Shown here piece after piece: positions 8,930 to 19,512 of a DNA stretch of 64,000 nt. A program made the translations under genes and the position numbers. Under the pieces are notes generated by a model, which did not search any database, had not been told where the DNA came from, and saw only the letters and a program-made list of their open reading frames with translations. This stretch comes from Persephonella sp. (GTDB lineage: Bacteria; Aquificota; Aquificia; Aquificales; Hydrogenothermaceae): NCBI RefSeq assembly GCF_027023985.1, contig NZ_JALVTW010000033.1, forward strand, positions 145,351-209,350. Direction: 5' to 3'. Within the stretch, counting starts at the first letter, position 1. The number at the start of each line of letters is the position of its first letter.

Positions 8930-9872
8930 CCTCAAATCTCCTATAAGCTAATCCAAATGGAATGTTATATATACTTAACGGAATATTTCCCTGAAAATCT
9001 ATATTTAGAGCTTTTACAGGGTCTAATTCAACAAGCGTAAATCTAGTAGAAAATTTAAGCTGCATATAAGCCTGAATTTCCGGATATTTGGCAAAAAGAC
9101 CAGATGTATAAATAACTTTCGGTTCATTTATGGTAAGGAAAAAGTAATTAATCTCATTAATTAACTTATCAACAGCTTTTTCCCTCTCGTCAGGGTCTAA
9201 TTCTTCATAGTTTTTTGCATCAAAGTTTAAAGATTGAACTATAACATGTTCATGGAAAAATATAAGATAAGAATCATTAATATCTAAATGAATAATACAT
9301 ATATTTGTTTCTTCTCTGAGTTCAGGATTATTTTTCCTTTCTGCCTCTGCCAAATTAATCAGTGCAACACCTTCTGAATCTATAATATCCGGTTCTAATC
9401 CTGCATATTTCATTATTTCTCTTATATTCTCTATATCCTCTATCTTTGAAATAACAACAAAAATAATAAACGTATCGTCTTCTTCACCTATTATGTCGTA
9501 GTCATAAATTGTATTTCCTTTTATGCTTTTTATATCTTCTCTGATATTCCATTCAACAGCTTCTTCTATTTCTTTAGGTGACATTTTTGGAATTTTTAGT
9601 GTTTTATATAATGTTGAAGCTGTTGGAATACTGACAACAGCATTTTTAATATGTAAATTTCTTTTTTCCAGCTCTTCTTTAATTAAAAGACCTGCCTGTT
9701 CTTTATTCTCAACTAATGATATTTCAAAAGGCATAATAGGAATTTCAAAATGCCCTTTTTCTTTTGAAAGAACAGCAATTCTTGCAAATCCTTTATCAAG
9801 CTGAATACCAAGAGAAGTTTTTTCCTTCTGGAGGATACTTGAAACAGGTTTTATTTTTTCCAGCACACTCAT
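8922..9872 (-). CDS. pilM: Type IV pilus actin-like ATPase PilM
   Basis: A 316-residue cytoplasmic protein of the PilM/FtsA actin-like family. The phosphate-1 region is SLGIQLDKGFARIAVL near residues 20-35 and a conserved segment TLKIPKMSPKEIEEAVEW follows around residue 85. It binds the N-terminal tail of PilN and organises the inner-membrane platform. It is the first gene of the pilus operon; ATG follows AAGGGGAGA at normal spacing. The upstream leader carries a seven-base-pair inverted repeat. Confidence 0.88.
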   Translation of the reverse strand: MSVLEKIKPVSSILQKEKTSLGIQLDKGFARIAVLSKEKGHFEIPIMPFEISLVENKEQAGLLIKEELEKRNLHIKNAVVSIPTASTLYKTLKIPKMSPKEIEEAVEWNIREDIKSIKGNTIYDYDIIGEEDDTFIIFVVISKIEDIENIREIMKYAGLEPDIIDSEGVALINLAEAERKNNPELREETNICIIHLDINDSYLIFFHEHVIVQSLNFDAKNYEELDPDEREKAVDKLINEINYFFLTINEPKVIYTSGLFAKYPEIQAYMQLKFSTRFTLVELDPVKALNIDFQGNIPLSIYNIPFGLAYRRFEDD

Positions 9873-9893
9873 TATTTCTCTCCCCTTAAGATT

Positions 9894-9918
9894 AGAGGAA
9901 ACGAACAGGAATTCCTCT
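9894..9918 (-). promoter_or_regulatory. Inverted repeat in pilM leader
   Basis: AGAGGAA (9894-9900) and TTCCTCT (9912-9918) form a perfect seven-base inverted repeat 22 bases upstream of pilM. It lies downstream of a possible -10 (TATATT on the minus strand, about 9927-9932). It could be an RNA hairpin in the leader or a protein site. It has no T-run on the minus strand, so it is not a terminator for pilus transcription. Confidence 0.35.
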
Positions 9919-9939
9919 TTACTTAATATACATTATCGG

Positions 9940-9968
9940 AAAAAAAGGGAAGGCTTTAAATCCCTCCC
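9940..9968 (-). terminator. Rho-independent terminator of ppsA
   Basis: On the minus strand GGGAGGG (9968-9962) pairs with CCTTCCC (9953-9947), seven pairs with one G-U, around an eight-base loop, followed directly by a run of T. It lies about 30 bases after the ppsA stop and separates the glyQ-glyS-ppsA operon from pilM. Confidence 0.85.
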
Positions 9969-9998
9969 CACAACCATTATTATATAATTATAACATGT

Positions 9999-12431
9999 TT
10001 AATGTAATCCTAATTTCTTTTCTATTTCATATATTGCTTTTGTTGTTTTTAGAACTGCATCTGGGTTTATTGAAATTGTATCAATTCCCTGCTCAACAAG
10101 GAATTGGGCAAAATCCGGATAGTCTGAAGGTCCTTGTCCGCATATTCCAATTTTTCTTCCGTGTGCTTTTGCCGTTTTTATGACCTGTGCTATTAATCTT
10201 TTTACGGCTTCATTTCTTTCATCATATAGGTGAGCCACCAGTGAAGAATCCCTGTCTAAACCAAGAGTAAGTTGTGTAAGGTCGTTTGAACCAATTGAAA
10301 ATCCATCAAAATGTTGTGAAAATTGGTCTGCAAGAACAACGTTAGATGGAAGTTCACACATCACATAAACTTCAAGACCATTCTCTCCTTTTTTGAGGCC
10401 GAATTCTTCCATAACTTTGAGGACTTTTTCACCTTCTTCTGGAGTTCTACAGAATGGAACCATCACTTTTACGTTGGTAAGTCCCATTTTGTTTCTAACT
10501 CTTAAGATAGCCTTACACTCAAGGCCAAAAGCTTCTTTAAATTGCGGAGAGTAATATCTGGAAGCTCCTCTCCATCCAATCATTGGGTTTTCTTCAATAG
10601 GTTCAAAATATTTACCACCAATAAGGTTTGCATATTCATTTGATTTGAAGTCTGAAAATCTAACTATGACTGGCTTTGGATAAAATGCAGCTGCAATTCT
10701 CGCTATACCATAGGACAGTTTTTTTATGTAATACTCTTCTTTATTGTCATATCCAAATGTTTTGTCTTCAATTATTTTTGCAAGTTCTGAGTCTTTCTCT
10801 TTGATTTCTTCAAATTTAATAAGTGCAAGAGGGTGAATACCAATATAGTTGTTTATAATAAACTCTTCCCTTGCAAGTCCTACCCCTGCGTTTGGAAGGA
10901 AAGAGAAATCAAATGCTCCTTCGGGAGAAGCCACGTTCATCATAATAGGAGTTTTCGTTTTTGGCAGTGAATTAATATCAACTTCTTCTACTTCATAATC
11001 TATTTTTCCATCATAAACATAACCTACATCCCCTTCAGCACAAGATACCGTTACGAGCTGACCATCTTTTAGAACTTCTGTTGCATTTCCTGTTCCAACG
11101 ACAGCTGGAACTCCAAGTTCTCTTGCAACAATAGCTGCGTGACAAGTTCTACCGCCTCTATTAGTTACAATAGCAGAAGCTTGTTTCATAATTGGTTCCC
11201 AGTCTGGATCTGTCATATCTGTAACAAGGACATCACCGGCTTTGAAATCTTTTGCATCTTCAAGGGAATACATAAGTTTTACATTTCCGGTGGCAACTTT
11301 ATCACCGACAGCGATACCTGTTACCAGGACTTTCTTTTGTCTCTCTTCATAAGGTTCGGTAATTTTATAAACAGTTATTTTTGAATGATCTTTTCTAGAG
11401 TGAATAGTTTCCGGTCTTGCCTGAACAATAAATAATTCATTTATTTCACCATCTTTAGCCCATTCAACATCCATAGGAGTCCATTTGTTGTATTTGTTTG
11501 AGTAATACTCTTCTATTTTTATAATCCAGTCTGCAAGCTTTAGCACTTCCTCATCAGTAAGACAGAACTGTTTTTGCTTTTCTTCAGGAACAGGAACAAC
11601 TTTAACCCTTTCATCTTCAGTTGTTCCGTAAACCATTTTTTTATCTTTTTTCCCTAACTTTTTCTCTATAATTGCCTCATATCCCTGCTTAAATGTTGGC
11701 TTAAACACAAGCCACTCATCAGGAGTAACAGCTCCCTGAACAACCATTTCTCCTAATCCATAAGATCCATTAATAAGAACTACATCTCTAAATCCACTCT
11801 CTGTATCAAGTGAAAAACCTACCCCTGCTGCTGCAAGGTCAGAACGAACCATTTTTTGAATTCCAACTGCAAGTCCGATTGAAAAATGATCAAATCCAAA
11901 AGCTTCCCTATAGGAAATTGCTCTATCTGTAAATAAGGATGCAAAACAGCTTCTAACTGCATTTAAAAGAGATTCATCACCTTTTATATTAAGGTAAGTA
12001 TCTTGCTGTCCTGCAAATGATGCATCAGGTAAGTCTTCAGCTGTTGCAGAAGAACGAACAGCAACGTCAACATAATGTTGATCATACATATGGCTAAGTT
12101 GATGGTAATAATCTATTATTTGTTGTTTAAGGTCTTCAGGAAATTCTCCTCCTTTAATCATTTCCCTAACTTCAAGACCTCTTTTTGCCAGGTCTTCAAC
12201 ATTATTAGGGTCAAGTCCTTTTAGGGCTTCTGTGATTTTTTCTTTTAATTGGTTATACTCAATAAAATATCTGTAAGCATCTGCAGTAACTACATAACCC
12301 ATCGGAATTTTTATTCCCATAGGGGATAATCCTTTAATCATCTCCCCAAGGGATGCATTTTTACCTCCAACAAGCTCTACATCCTCAATTCCTACCTCAT
12401 TAAGCCAGACTACTAATTTTCTGTCGGACAT
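9999..12431 (-). CDS. ppsA: Phosphoenolpyruvate synthase
   Basis: Converts pyruvate, ATP and water to PEP, AMP and phosphate, the entry to gluconeogenesis, important for autotrophs that build pyruvate from acetyl-CoA. The 810-residue protein has the N-terminal ATP-grasp domain (VGGKNASLGEM near residue 20), the swivelling phosphohistidine domain (GGRTCHAAIVARELGVPAV, catalytic His about residue 430) and the C-terminal TIM barrel with the EFIINNYIGIHPLA-type and GSNDLTQLTLGLDRD motifs. ATG follows AGGAGG. It starts 28 bases after glyS, so it is probably read with the glycyl-tRNA synthetase genes and ends at its own terminator. Confidence 0.96.
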   Translation of the reverse strand: MSDRKLVVWLNEVGIEDVELVGGKNASLGEMIKGLSPMGIKIPMGYVVTADAYRYFIEYNQLKEKITEALKGLDPNNVEDLAKRGLEVREMIKGGEFPEDLKQQIIDYYHQLSHMYDQHYVDVAVRSSATAEDLPDASFAGQQDTYLNIKGDESLLNAVRSCFASLFTDRAISYREAFGFDHFSIGLAVGIQKMVRSDLAAAGVGFSLDTESGFRDVVLINGSYGLGEMVVQGAVTPDEWLVFKPTFKQGYEAIIEKKLGKKDKKMVYGTTEDERVKVVPVPEEKQKQFCLTDEEVLKLADWIIKIEEYYSNKYNKWTPMDVEWAKDGEINELFIVQARPETIHSRKDHSKITVYKITEPYEERQKKVLVTGIAVGDKVATGNVKLMYSLEDAKDFKAGDVLVTDMTDPDWEPIMKQASAIVTNRGGRTCHAAIVARELGVPAVVGTGNATEVLKDGQLVTVSCAEGDVGYVYDGKIDYEVEEVDINSLPKTKTPIMMNVASPEGAFDFSFLPNAGVGLAREEFIINNYIGIHPLALIKFEEIKEKDSELAKIIEDKTFGYDNKEEYYIKKLSYGIARIAAAFYPKPVIVRFSDFKSNEYANLIGGKYFEPIEENPMIGWRGASRYYSPQFKEAFGLECKAILRVRNKMGLTNVKVMVPFCRTPEEGEKVLKVMEEFGLKKGENGLEVYVMCELPSNVVLADQFSQHFDGFSIGSNDLTQLTLGLDRDSSLVAHLYDERNEAVKRLIAQVIKTAKAHGRKIGICGQGPSDYPDFAQFLVEQGIDTISINPDAVLKTTKAIYEIEKKLGLH

Positions 12432-12459
12432 AATATATCCTCCTGATTATTCCTGTTAT

Positions 12460-14583
12460 TTAATTCGCTGTTATTTTTGTAAAATCTGCTATTTTTTGGA
12501 ACATTTTATTAATTAGTTTCATTAGGGAAAGTCTATTTTCTCTAAGTTTTTTATCTTCTACCATAACCATAACGTTATCAAAGAATCGGTCAATATATGG
12601 TTTTAGTTTAAGTAAATCTTCCAATGCTTCTGTATACTTTTTACTTTCTATATTCTGAATAAACTCTTTTTCTACTTCTTGAACTTTAGCGTATAACTCT
12701 TTTTCTTCTTCCTGTTGTAAAAGTTCCGGTTCAAACTGACCGCTAAATCCTTCAGGGATTATTTTCCCAACCCTTTTGAAAACAGTCATTATATTTTCAA
12801 ATTCTGGATTTTGTTTAAGTTGCTGAATACTATTGATTTTTAAATAATTCCTATAAAGATTAAATTCTGTATCAGCTGCAACAACAGAATTTATTATATC
12901 TGTGTCGTATCCTTTCTCTTTCATATAGGCAACGAACCTTCCTTTAATGAAATCAAGGACTTCAGGAATTATTTCCTGCTGGTAAACAGTTTTCCAGTTT
13001 TTATTTATTTCAGCAAATTTAAGTATTTTTGCTTTTGCGGCTTCTTTTTGTATATCCTCAAGTATTTCCCTAAGAGAAATGTCAAGAGGCTTTTCAACAA
13101 GTATTCTAACTATTCCTATAGCATTTCTTCTTATTCCATAAGGGTCTGCTGTTGCTTTTGGTTTTTCTCCGATAGATAAGAAAGAAAGCACTGTATCCAG
13201 TTTATCTGATAAAGCGAGTATTGTTCCTATATCTGTCTGTGGTAGTTCGTCATCAGAGGTTTTTGGAAGGTAATGGTCATATATAGCCCTTGCAACTTCA
13301 GGTTTTTCGCCTTGTTTTTCTGCATAATGCATTCCCATTATGCCCTGTAATTCATCAAACTCTTTGACCATTTCTGTAAGGAGATCACATTTTGAAAGTT
13401 TGTTTGCCCTTTCTAAGTCTTGAAGATTTTCATAAGAAACTTTTTCTGCTATGAGCTTTGCTATCTCTCCGTTTCTCTGGACTTTTTCAAGCATTGAACC
13501 AAGTTTCTGGTGAAACTGTATGCCTTCCAGTTTTGGATAAAAGTCTTCAAGATTGTGTTTCAGGTCTTCTTCATAGAAAAACAGGGCATCTTCAAGTCTT
13601 GCCTTCAGGACTTTTTCGTATCCGTGCTGGACTACAGACCTGTCAGGAACGGCAGTATTAGAAATAGCAAGAAATTTTGGTATTAGTTGCCCATTTTTTT
13701 CAAAATTAAAATATCTTTGGTGAACTTTGCATACAGTTATTATTACTTCTTTAGGAAGGACAAGATACTCAGGGGAAAAGTCCCCTAAAATTCCAACGGG
13801 AAACTCCGTAAGATTTACAACCTCATCAAGCAGTTCTTCATCTATAATAGGTTGTGCGTCTAACGTTCTTGCAAAACCTTCTATCTGTGTTCTTATTGAT
13901 TTTTCTCTTTCTTCATATTTAGCAAGAACATAGCCCAGTTTTGTTATTTCTGTATAAAGGGATGGGTCTGGAATTTCCTTTCTTTCCCCTCTACCAACAG
14001 GCTGGGTCATAAATCTATGAAGGTGTGTATATCTGTCTGCTTTTACTCCTGCTATTTCTATAGGGATTATCTCATTGTCCAGAAGAGATACTATCCATCT
14101 TATTGGCCTTGAAAATCTGTATTCTGTGCTATTCCATTTCATTGTTTTAGGAAATGGAATAGATGAAATAAGTGAAGGGATAATCTCTGTTATATGCTCA
14201 GAAACAGCTTTTCCCTGTATTAAAACCTTTGCTCCGATGTATCTACCTTTTTCATTTTCTATTATCTGGAGCTCTTCAATCGGAATATTGTTTTTAGATG
14301 CAAAAGCAAGGGCTGCTTTTGTATATTTTCCCTCATTATTAATGGCTACCTTTGCAGGGGGACCAATAAGAACTTTTTCCTGATCAGGTTCTTTTTCATT
14401 AAGATTTTTCAGTATAAATCCTATTCTGCGGGGTGTTCCAAATACTTCTATATTTTCAGGTGTGTTATAAGTAAAAAATTTTTCAAAAAGTTCAGGTAAT
14501 TTTTCTTTAAAATACTTTATTGCAGCATTAACAGCTTTAGGTGGAAGTTCTTCTGTTCCTATTTCAAGCAAATAGTTTTTCAT
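12460..14583 (-). CDS. glyS: Glycyl-tRNA synthetase beta subunit
   Basis: The 707-residue beta subunit of the bacterial heterotetrameric glycyl-tRNA synthetase. It contributes tRNA recognition through its C-terminal anticodon-binding and HD-like regions while the alpha subunit holds the class II active site. The N-terminus LLEIGTEELPPKAV and the segment FPKTMKWNSTEYRFSRPIRW are diagnostic of the family. Its ATG directly follows the glyQ stop codon, the usual coupled glyQS arrangement that ensures equal amounts of both subunits. Confidence 0.96.
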   Translation of the reverse strand: MKNYLLEIGTEELPPKAVNAAIKYFKEKLPELFEKFFTYNTPENIEVFGTPRRIGFILKNLNEKEPDQEKVLIGPPAKVAINNEGKYTKAALAFASKNNIPIEELQIIENEKGRYIGAKVLIQGKAVSEHITEIIPSLISSIPFPKTMKWNSTEYRFSRPIRWIVSLLDNEIIPIEIAGVKADRYTHLHRFMTQPVGRGERKEIPDPSLYTEITKLGYVLAKYEEREKSIRTQIEGFARTLDAQPIIDEELLDEVVNLTEFPVGILGDFSPEYLVLPKEVIITVCKVHQRYFNFEKNGQLIPKFLAISNTAVPDRSVVQHGYEKVLKARLEDALFFYEEDLKHNLEDFYPKLEGIQFHQKLGSMLEKVQRNGEIAKLIAEKVSYENLQDLERANKLSKCDLLTEMVKEFDELQGIMGMHYAEKQGEKPEVARAIYDHYLPKTSDDELPQTDIGTILALSDKLDTVLSFLSIGEKPKATADPYGIRRNAIGIVRILVEKPLDISLREILEDIQKEAAKAKILKFAEINKNWKTVYQQEIIPEVLDFIKGRFVAYMKEKGYDTDIINSVVAADTEFNLYRNYLKINSIQQLKQNPEFENIMTVFKRVGKIIPEGFSGQFEPELLQQEEEKELYAKVQEVEKEFIQNIESKKYTEALEDLLKLKPYIDRFFDNVMVMVEDKKLRENRLSLMKLINKMFQKIADFTKITAN

Positions 14584-15483
14584 TTATACTTCCCTGCTCC
14601 TTTTTAAAAGTGGATAACCAAGTTCTTCTCTGTGCTTTACAAAGGCTTTGGCACATTCCCTTGCAAGATTTCTCACACGGGTTATAAATCTTGCCCTTTC
14701 ATTTACAGACAAAGCTCCTCTTGCATCTAACAGGTTAAATATATGTGAGCATTTAAGGGCGTAATCGTATGCAGGTATAGGAAGATTATGTTCTATTAGC
14801 TTAAAGCCTTCTTTTTCATACATATCAAAAGTTTTAAATAGCATATCAACATCTGCAAGCTCAAAATTGTATATAGACCATTGTCGTTCTGCTTCTTTAT
14901 AAATATCACCGTATTTAAGACCCTGTCCCCAAAGTATATCGTAAACACTATCAACATTCTGGAGATACATTGCTATTCTTTCAAGTCCATAGGTTATTTC
15001 AACACTGACAACAGGAAGGTCAAGACTACCTACCTGCTGGAAATAGGTAAACTGGGTTATTTCCATTCCATCAAGCCACACTTCCCAGCCAAGCCCCCAT
15101 GCTCCAAGAGTTGGACTTTCCCAGTCATCCTCAACAAAACGAACATCATGTTTGGTAAGGTCAATTCCAAGAGCTTCAAGGCTTTTTAGATATAGTTCCT
15201 GTGGATTTTCAGGAGCTGGCTTTAAGATAACCTGAAACTGATAGTAATGCTGAAGTCTATTAGGGTTTTCTCCATATCTGCCATCTTTAGGCCTTCTGGA
15301 TGGTTCAACATAACAGACATTCCAGTCCTCTGGCCCTAATGACCTTAAAAATGTTGCAGGGTTCATAGTCCCTGCACCAACTTCTATATCATAAGGTTGC
15401 CATAAAATACATCCGTGCTCAGTCCAGAATTTCTCTAATGTATGTATAATATCCTGAAAAGTTATTATCTCCTGCGCCGCCAT
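14584..15483 (-). CDS. glyQ: Glycyl-tRNA synthetase alpha subunit
   Basis: The 299-residue class II catalytic subunit that activates glycine and charges tRNA-Gly with GlyS. Diagnostic stretches are [20 protein letters not shown] near residue 17, then [40 protein letters not shown] and [17 protein letters not shown]. It is the first gene of a glyQ-glyS-ppsA run and is divergent from the PBP1A gene across a 137-base promoter region. Confidence 0.97.
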   Translation of the reverse strand: MAAQEIITFQDIIHTLEKFWTEHGCILWQPYDIEVGAGTMNPATFLRSLGPEDWNVCYVEPSRRPKDGRYGENPNRLQHYYQFQVILKPAPENPQELYLKSLEALGIDLTKHDVRFVEDDWESPTLGAWGLGWEVWLDGMEITQFTYFQQVGSLDLPVVSVEITYGLERIAMYLQNVDSVYDILWGQGLKYGDIYKEAERQWSIYNFELADVDMLFKTFDMYEKEGFKLIEHNLPIPAYDYALKCSHIFNLLDARGALSVNERARFITRVRNLARECAKAFVKHREELGYPLLKRSREV

Positions 15484-15516
15484 TAATTCTCCATATATAA
15501 AAATTAAACCCTTTCT

Positions 15517-15546
15517 ATTTTACAGCATTTTTCCGTGTTTTAACAA
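15517..15546 (-). promoter_or_regulatory. Putative sigma-70-type promoter of glyQ
   Basis: On the minus strand TTGTTA (15546-15541), 18 bases, TAAAAT (15522-15517). The -10 lies about 35 bases before the glyQ ATG, in the divergent intergenic region. Match is fair, not consensus. Confidence 0.4.
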
Positions 15547-15559
15547 TATAACGTAGCTC

Positions 15560-15587
15560 TTTACAATTTTTTCACAGGGTATAAAAT
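15560..15587 (+). promoter_or_regulatory. Putative sigma-70-type promoter of the PBP1A gene
   Basis: TTTACA (15560-15565), 16 bases, TAAAAT (15582-15587), with the -10 embedded in GTATAAAAT. The PBP1A ATG lies 34 bases downstream. It is read divergently from the glyQ promoter. Confidence 0.45.
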
Positions 15588-15620
15588 AAATTCTTCAAAA
15601 AACTTATTTTTTAGGGGAGA

Positions 15621-17885
15621 ATGTTGTTCAAAATTCTTAAATATACATTAATATTTCTGGTAATTTTATTTGTTGCAGGTGCTATCACCGCAGGTTCAAT
15701 TATTTATATATACTCAAGAAATCTTCCGGATATAAAACAACTTGAGAACTGGAAGCCAAGTCAAGTAACACAAGTCTATGCAGCAGATGGTTCACTGCTC
15801 ACAGAATTTTATCTCCAGAGAAGACAGTATGTAACAATTGATAAAATTCCGGATTATGTAAAAAAGGCTTTTATAGCAACAGAAGATAGGACTTTTTATA
15901 CAAATCCGGGAATTGATATATGGGGAATTCTCAGGGCTGCATTTATAAATATCACTTCAGGAAGAATAGTTGCCGGTGGTAGCACAATTTCACAGCAGCT
16001 TATTAAAAATCTCTTTTTAACCCCTGAAAGAAGTTTCAGAAGGAAAATAAAAGAAATGATTCTCGCTATAAAACTAAATCAAACCTATCCAAAAGATAAA
16101 ATCTTAGAAATGTATCTTAACCAGATATATCTGGGACATGGTGCCTATGGGGTTGAAGCTGCTTCTCAGGTGTATTTTGGAAAACATGTATGGCAGCTTG
16201 ATATATGCGAAGCAGCAGTCTTAGCAGGTTTACCAAAAGCACCAAGTAAATATGACCCTTACAAAAACGAAAAATTAGCGGAAAATAGAAGAAATGCTGT
16301 CCTACAGGCAATGGTAGAAGAAGGTTATCTGGATATTGAAACTGCAAAGAAATGTTCCCAGCAGCCAATAAAACTAAAAACAACCGAAGCAGACGAGGAG
16401 AATATCCATGATTACTTTACTGAAACAGTTAGATTATGGTTTATAAATCATTTTGGTAGTGATGCCCTTTATAAAGGTGGATATAAGATTTACACAACAG
16501 CAGACCCAGACCTTCTTAGAGATATGCATTTTATAGTCAAAGATCACCTTGAAGAACTACAGTATCGTGTAGGTTTTCCAAAACTCACAAAAGAAGAAAT
16601 TAAATTTATGACAGACAAATATAATCAGCAGGATATTAAATCATTAGATGATTTAAAGACAGAGGGAATATACATAGGAATAATTGAAAAAATTAAAAGA
16701 CATACGATTTACTTTAAGCTTGGGGATATTAACGGAGAAGTCCAGTTTTTTGGTTCACTTAAAAAGGCCAAAAAAGGTTATCCTATTTATGTCAGATATA
16801 TAGGTAATGGGCAGTTTGAATTTGTTCCGTATCTAGAAACAGCAGCAATATCCGTTGACCCTAAAACCGGAGCAATAAGGGCACTTGTAGGTGGATACGA
16901 TTTTGAAAAATCTAAATTTAACAGAGCTGTTCAGGCAAAAAGACAACCTGGTTCATCATTTAAGCCGATAGTTTATACAGCAGCAATTTTAAATGGATAT
17001 ACAGAAATATCTATAGTCAAAGATGAACCTGTATCTATCTGGGATCCACAGAAAGGTGAAGAATGGACTCCAAGAAATTATGAAAAAGAATACAACGGTG
17101 AAGTTACAGTCCGAGAAGCACTTACCCGAAGCTTAAATGCTGCAGCAGTTAATACATTACTGGAAGTGGGATATAATCCTGTTATTTCTCTGGCATACAA
17201 AATGGGTATAAAAACTAAGCTTATGAAAGTTCCATCCCTTGCGTTAGGAAGTATTGATGTATCTCCTATTGAAATGGCGACAGTCTATTCAACATTTGCA
17301 AATAATGGAGTTAGATGTAATCCTTATTTTATAGAAAAAGTAGTTGATTCTAACGGTAATGTGGTATATCAGCATACCTCTCAATGTCAGAAGGTTATTC
17401 CAGAAGATGAAAACTCAATAATGGTTGATTTACTCCAGGCTGTTGTTCAGGAAGGAACAGGAGTCAGAGCAAAAGTTCTGGGATTTCCTGTAGCTGGAAA
17501 AACAGGAACTACCAACGATTATACAGATGCGTGGTTTGCAGGTTTCTCAACAAAACTTACAACTGTGGTATGGGTAGGATATGACTATAAAAAAACTATA
17601 GGAAGAAAAATGACCGGAGCTAAAGCAGCATTGCCTATATGGATAGATATTATGGCAACAGCCCACACAGATAAAGAAGTTCCAGGATTTAGCCATTCTC
17701 CTAACACACATTATCTTCCTATTGATTTATCAACCAGAGCGATTGCCACAGAAAACTGTCCTGCTGAAAAAATTCTGTTTATCAAAGGAACAGAACCTAT
17801 GATAGACTGTGAGGGTAATATAATAGTAGGTAGCCAGCAAAACAATAATGACAACAATTTCCTATATGATATAAAAGGAGAATAG
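15621..17885 (+). CDS. mrcA: Penicillin-binding protein 1A (bifunctional transglycosylase/transpeptidase)
   Basis: Polymerises and cross-links peptidoglycan in the periplasm. The 754-residue protein has one N-terminal membrane anchor (about residues 7-30), a GT51 glycosyltransferase domain (about 55-230) with [26 protein letters not shown] and [20 protein letters not shown] motifs, an OB-like insert, and a transpeptidase domain with SSFK (about residue 450), SLN and KTGTTND. The order and motifs are those of class A PBP1a. ATG follows AGGGGAGA closely. trpB starts two bases after its stop region, suggesting one transcript. Confidence 0.95.
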   Translation: MLFKILKYTLIFLVILFVAGAITAGSIIYIYSRNLPDIKQLENWKPSQVTQVYAADGSLLTEFYLQRRQYVTIDKIPDYVKKAFIATEDRTFYTNPGIDIWGILRAAFINITSGRIVAGGSTISQQLIKNLFLTPERSFRRKIKEMILAIKLNQTYPKDKILEMYLNQIYLGHGAYGVEAASQVYFGKHVWQLDICEAAVLAGLPKAPSKYDPYKNEKLAENRRNAVLQAMVEEGYLDIETAKKCSQQPIKLKTTEADEENIHDYFTETVRLWFINHFGSDALYKGGYKIYTTADPDLLRDMHFIVKDHLEELQYRVGFPKLTKEEIKFMTDKYNQQDIKSLDDLKTEGIYIGIIEKIKRHTIYFKLGDINGEVQFFGSLKKAKKGYPIYVRYIGNGQFEFVPYLETAAISVDPKTGAIRALVGGYDFEKSKFNRAVQAKRQPGSSFKPIVYTAAILNGYTEISIVKDEPVSIWDPQKGEEWTPRNYEKEYNGEVTVREALTRSLNAAAVNTLLEVGYNPVISLAYKMGIKTKLMKVPSLALGSIDVSPIEMATVYSTFANNGVRCNPYFIEKVVDSNGNVVYQHTSQCQKVIPEDENSIMVDLLQAVVQEGTGVRAKVLGFPVAGKTGTTNDYTDAWFAGFSTKLTTVVWVGYDYKKTIGRKMTGAKAALPIWIDIMATAHTDKEVPGFSHSPNTHYLPIDLSTRAIATENCPAEKILFIKGTEPMIDCEGNIIVGSQQNNNDNNFLYDIKGE

Positions 17886-17887
17886 TA

Positions 17888-19135
17888 ATGAAATATAAGC
17901 TACCAGATAATAGAGGATATTTTGGAGAATTTGGTGGTAAGTTTTTACCTGAGACATTAATACCCGCATTAGAAGAACTTGAAAGAGAGTATGAAAAAAT
18001 AAAAAATGATGGAGATTTTCAAAGGGAGCTTGTTTATTACCTTCAGGAATACGCAGGCAGACCGACAATCTTATATTTTGCCCGTAGATTAACAGAGGCT
18101 GTAGGTGGTGCAAAAATATATCTTAAAAGGGAAGACCTATTACATACAGGTGCCCACAAAATTAATAACACTTTAGGCCAGGTTTTACTTACAAAAAAAT
18201 TAGGTAAAAAAAGAATAATCGCAGAAACAGGTGCAGGTCAGCATGGAGTATCAACAGCAACAGCAGCTTCACTATTTGGCCTTGAATGTGTTGTTTATAT
18301 GGGAGAGGAAGACGCAGAAAGGCAGGCCTTAAATGTTTTCAGAATGAGATTATTAGGTGCAAAAGTTGAAATTGTAAAAGCCGGAAGCAGGACACTAAAA
18401 GATGCTGTAAACGAAGCCTTAAGAGACTGGGTTACCAATGTCAAAACAACCCATTATGTTATAGGTTCAGCACTTGGACCCCATCCATTCCCTGTTATAG
18501 TTAGAGATTTTCAGTCTGTTATCGGAAGGGAAACCAAAGAACAAATTATGGAAATAGAAGGAAGACTCCCTGATGCAGTTGTTGCATGTGTGGGTGGTGG
18601 TAGCAATGCAATAGGAATGTTTTACCCATTTATAGAAGATGAAAATGTTCGTCTTATCGGTGTTGAAGCAGCTGGATATGGACTTGAAACAGGCCAGCAT
18701 GCAGCAAGCATAAACGGTGGTTCAGTTGGTGTTCTACATGGAATGAAAAGTTATTTCTTACAAAATGAATGGGGACAGATTGAACATACACACTCAATAT
18801 CAGCAGGGCTTGACTATCCAGGAGTTGGACCTGAACATGCATATCTAAAAGAATCAGGTAGAGCAGAATATATAACAGCAACTGATGAAGAGGCATTGGA
18901 AGGATTTTTACTTTTATCAAGGACAGAAGGAATTATCCCTGCCCTTGAAAGTTCTCATGCAGTAATAAAAGGTGTGGAAATAGCAAGAGAATTAGGGAAA
19001 GATGGAATCGTAGTTATAAATCTTTCAGGTAGAGGGGATAAAGACGTTCAGCAAGTTAAAAACTTTTTGGATACAAATCCTGACGTATTTGAAAGACTTG
19101 AGGATAATTTAAAAACAAAATACAGAGGACTTTAA
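17888..19135 (+). CDS. trpB: Tryptophan synthase beta chain
   Basis: PLP enzyme that joins indole and serine to form tryptophan. The 415-residue TrpB1-type protein shows the Schiff-base lysine K91 in [15 protein letters not shown], the glycine phosphate loop [10 protein letters not shown] and the C-terminal NLSGRGDKD segment. It is slightly longer than typical (about 395). The partner trpA is not in this window, so the pathway genes are scattered. It follows PBP1A with AAGGAG as ribosome site and shares its last base with the following lipoprotein gene (TAATG). Confidence 0.97.
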   Translation: MKYKLPDNRGYFGEFGGKFLPETLIPALEELEREYEKIKNDGDFQRELVYYLQEYAGRPTILYFARRLTEAVGGAKIYLKREDLLHTGAHKINNTLGQVLLTKKLGKKRIIAETGAGQHGVSTATAASLFGLECVVYMGEEDAERQALNVFRMRLLGAKVEIVKAGSRTLKDAVNEALRDWVTNVKTTHYVIGSALGPHPFPVIVRDFQSVIGRETKEQIMEIEGRLPDAVVACVGGGSNAIGMFYPFIEDENVRLIGVEAAGYGLETGQHAASINGGSVGVLHGMKSYFLQNEWGQIEHTHSISAGLDYPGVGPEHAYLKESGRAEYITATDEEALEGFLLLSRTEGIIPALESSHAVIKGVEIARELGKDGIVVINLSGRGDKDVQQVKNFLDTNPDVFERLEDNLKTKYRGL

Positions 19136-19512
19136 TGAAGAAAATAGTTTATGGATTTCTTTTAATATTTTTCCTCATTTTAACAGGCTGTGAAGATAAA
19201 CCTTCAGATGAGATTATAAAAAAGCAGTTAGAAAGTCTCAATCTTATCGGAGATGTAAAAAACTACAAAAGAATAAATGGATACAGAGATGGAAACTACT
19301 ATATAGTTGAATATCAGTATGACTTTTATATAAATGAAGAAAAAATAAAAAACTTAAAATCAAAATTCCAAAACAGCCCTTTATCAGCTATACAACTGGC
19401 AGCTGTTATCACGGCAATAAAACTTAAATGCGGTAATCAAAACCCTTGCACTCTCCACGAAAAGCTTAAATTTGTTAAAGGAGAAAAAGGCTGGAGTGTG
19501 GTGGAAGAATGA
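19135..19512 (+). CDS. Predicted lipoprotein, unknown function
   Basis: A 125-residue protein with a lipoprotein signal: basic MKK, a hydrophobic core and the lipobox LTGC, so Cys19 would be lipidated. The mature part is charged, beta-rich and has two further cysteines close together (LKCGNQNPCTL), which could form a disulfide. No family recognised. It overlaps trpB (TAATG) and rlmN (ATGA), so it is translationally coupled to both. Confidence 0.7.
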   Translation: MKKIVYGFLLIFFLILTGCEDKPSDEIIKKQLESLNLIGDVKNYKRINGYRDGNYYIVEYQYDFYINEEKIKNLKSKFQNSPLSAIQLAAVITAIKLKCGNQNPCTLHEKLKFVKGEKGWSVVEE

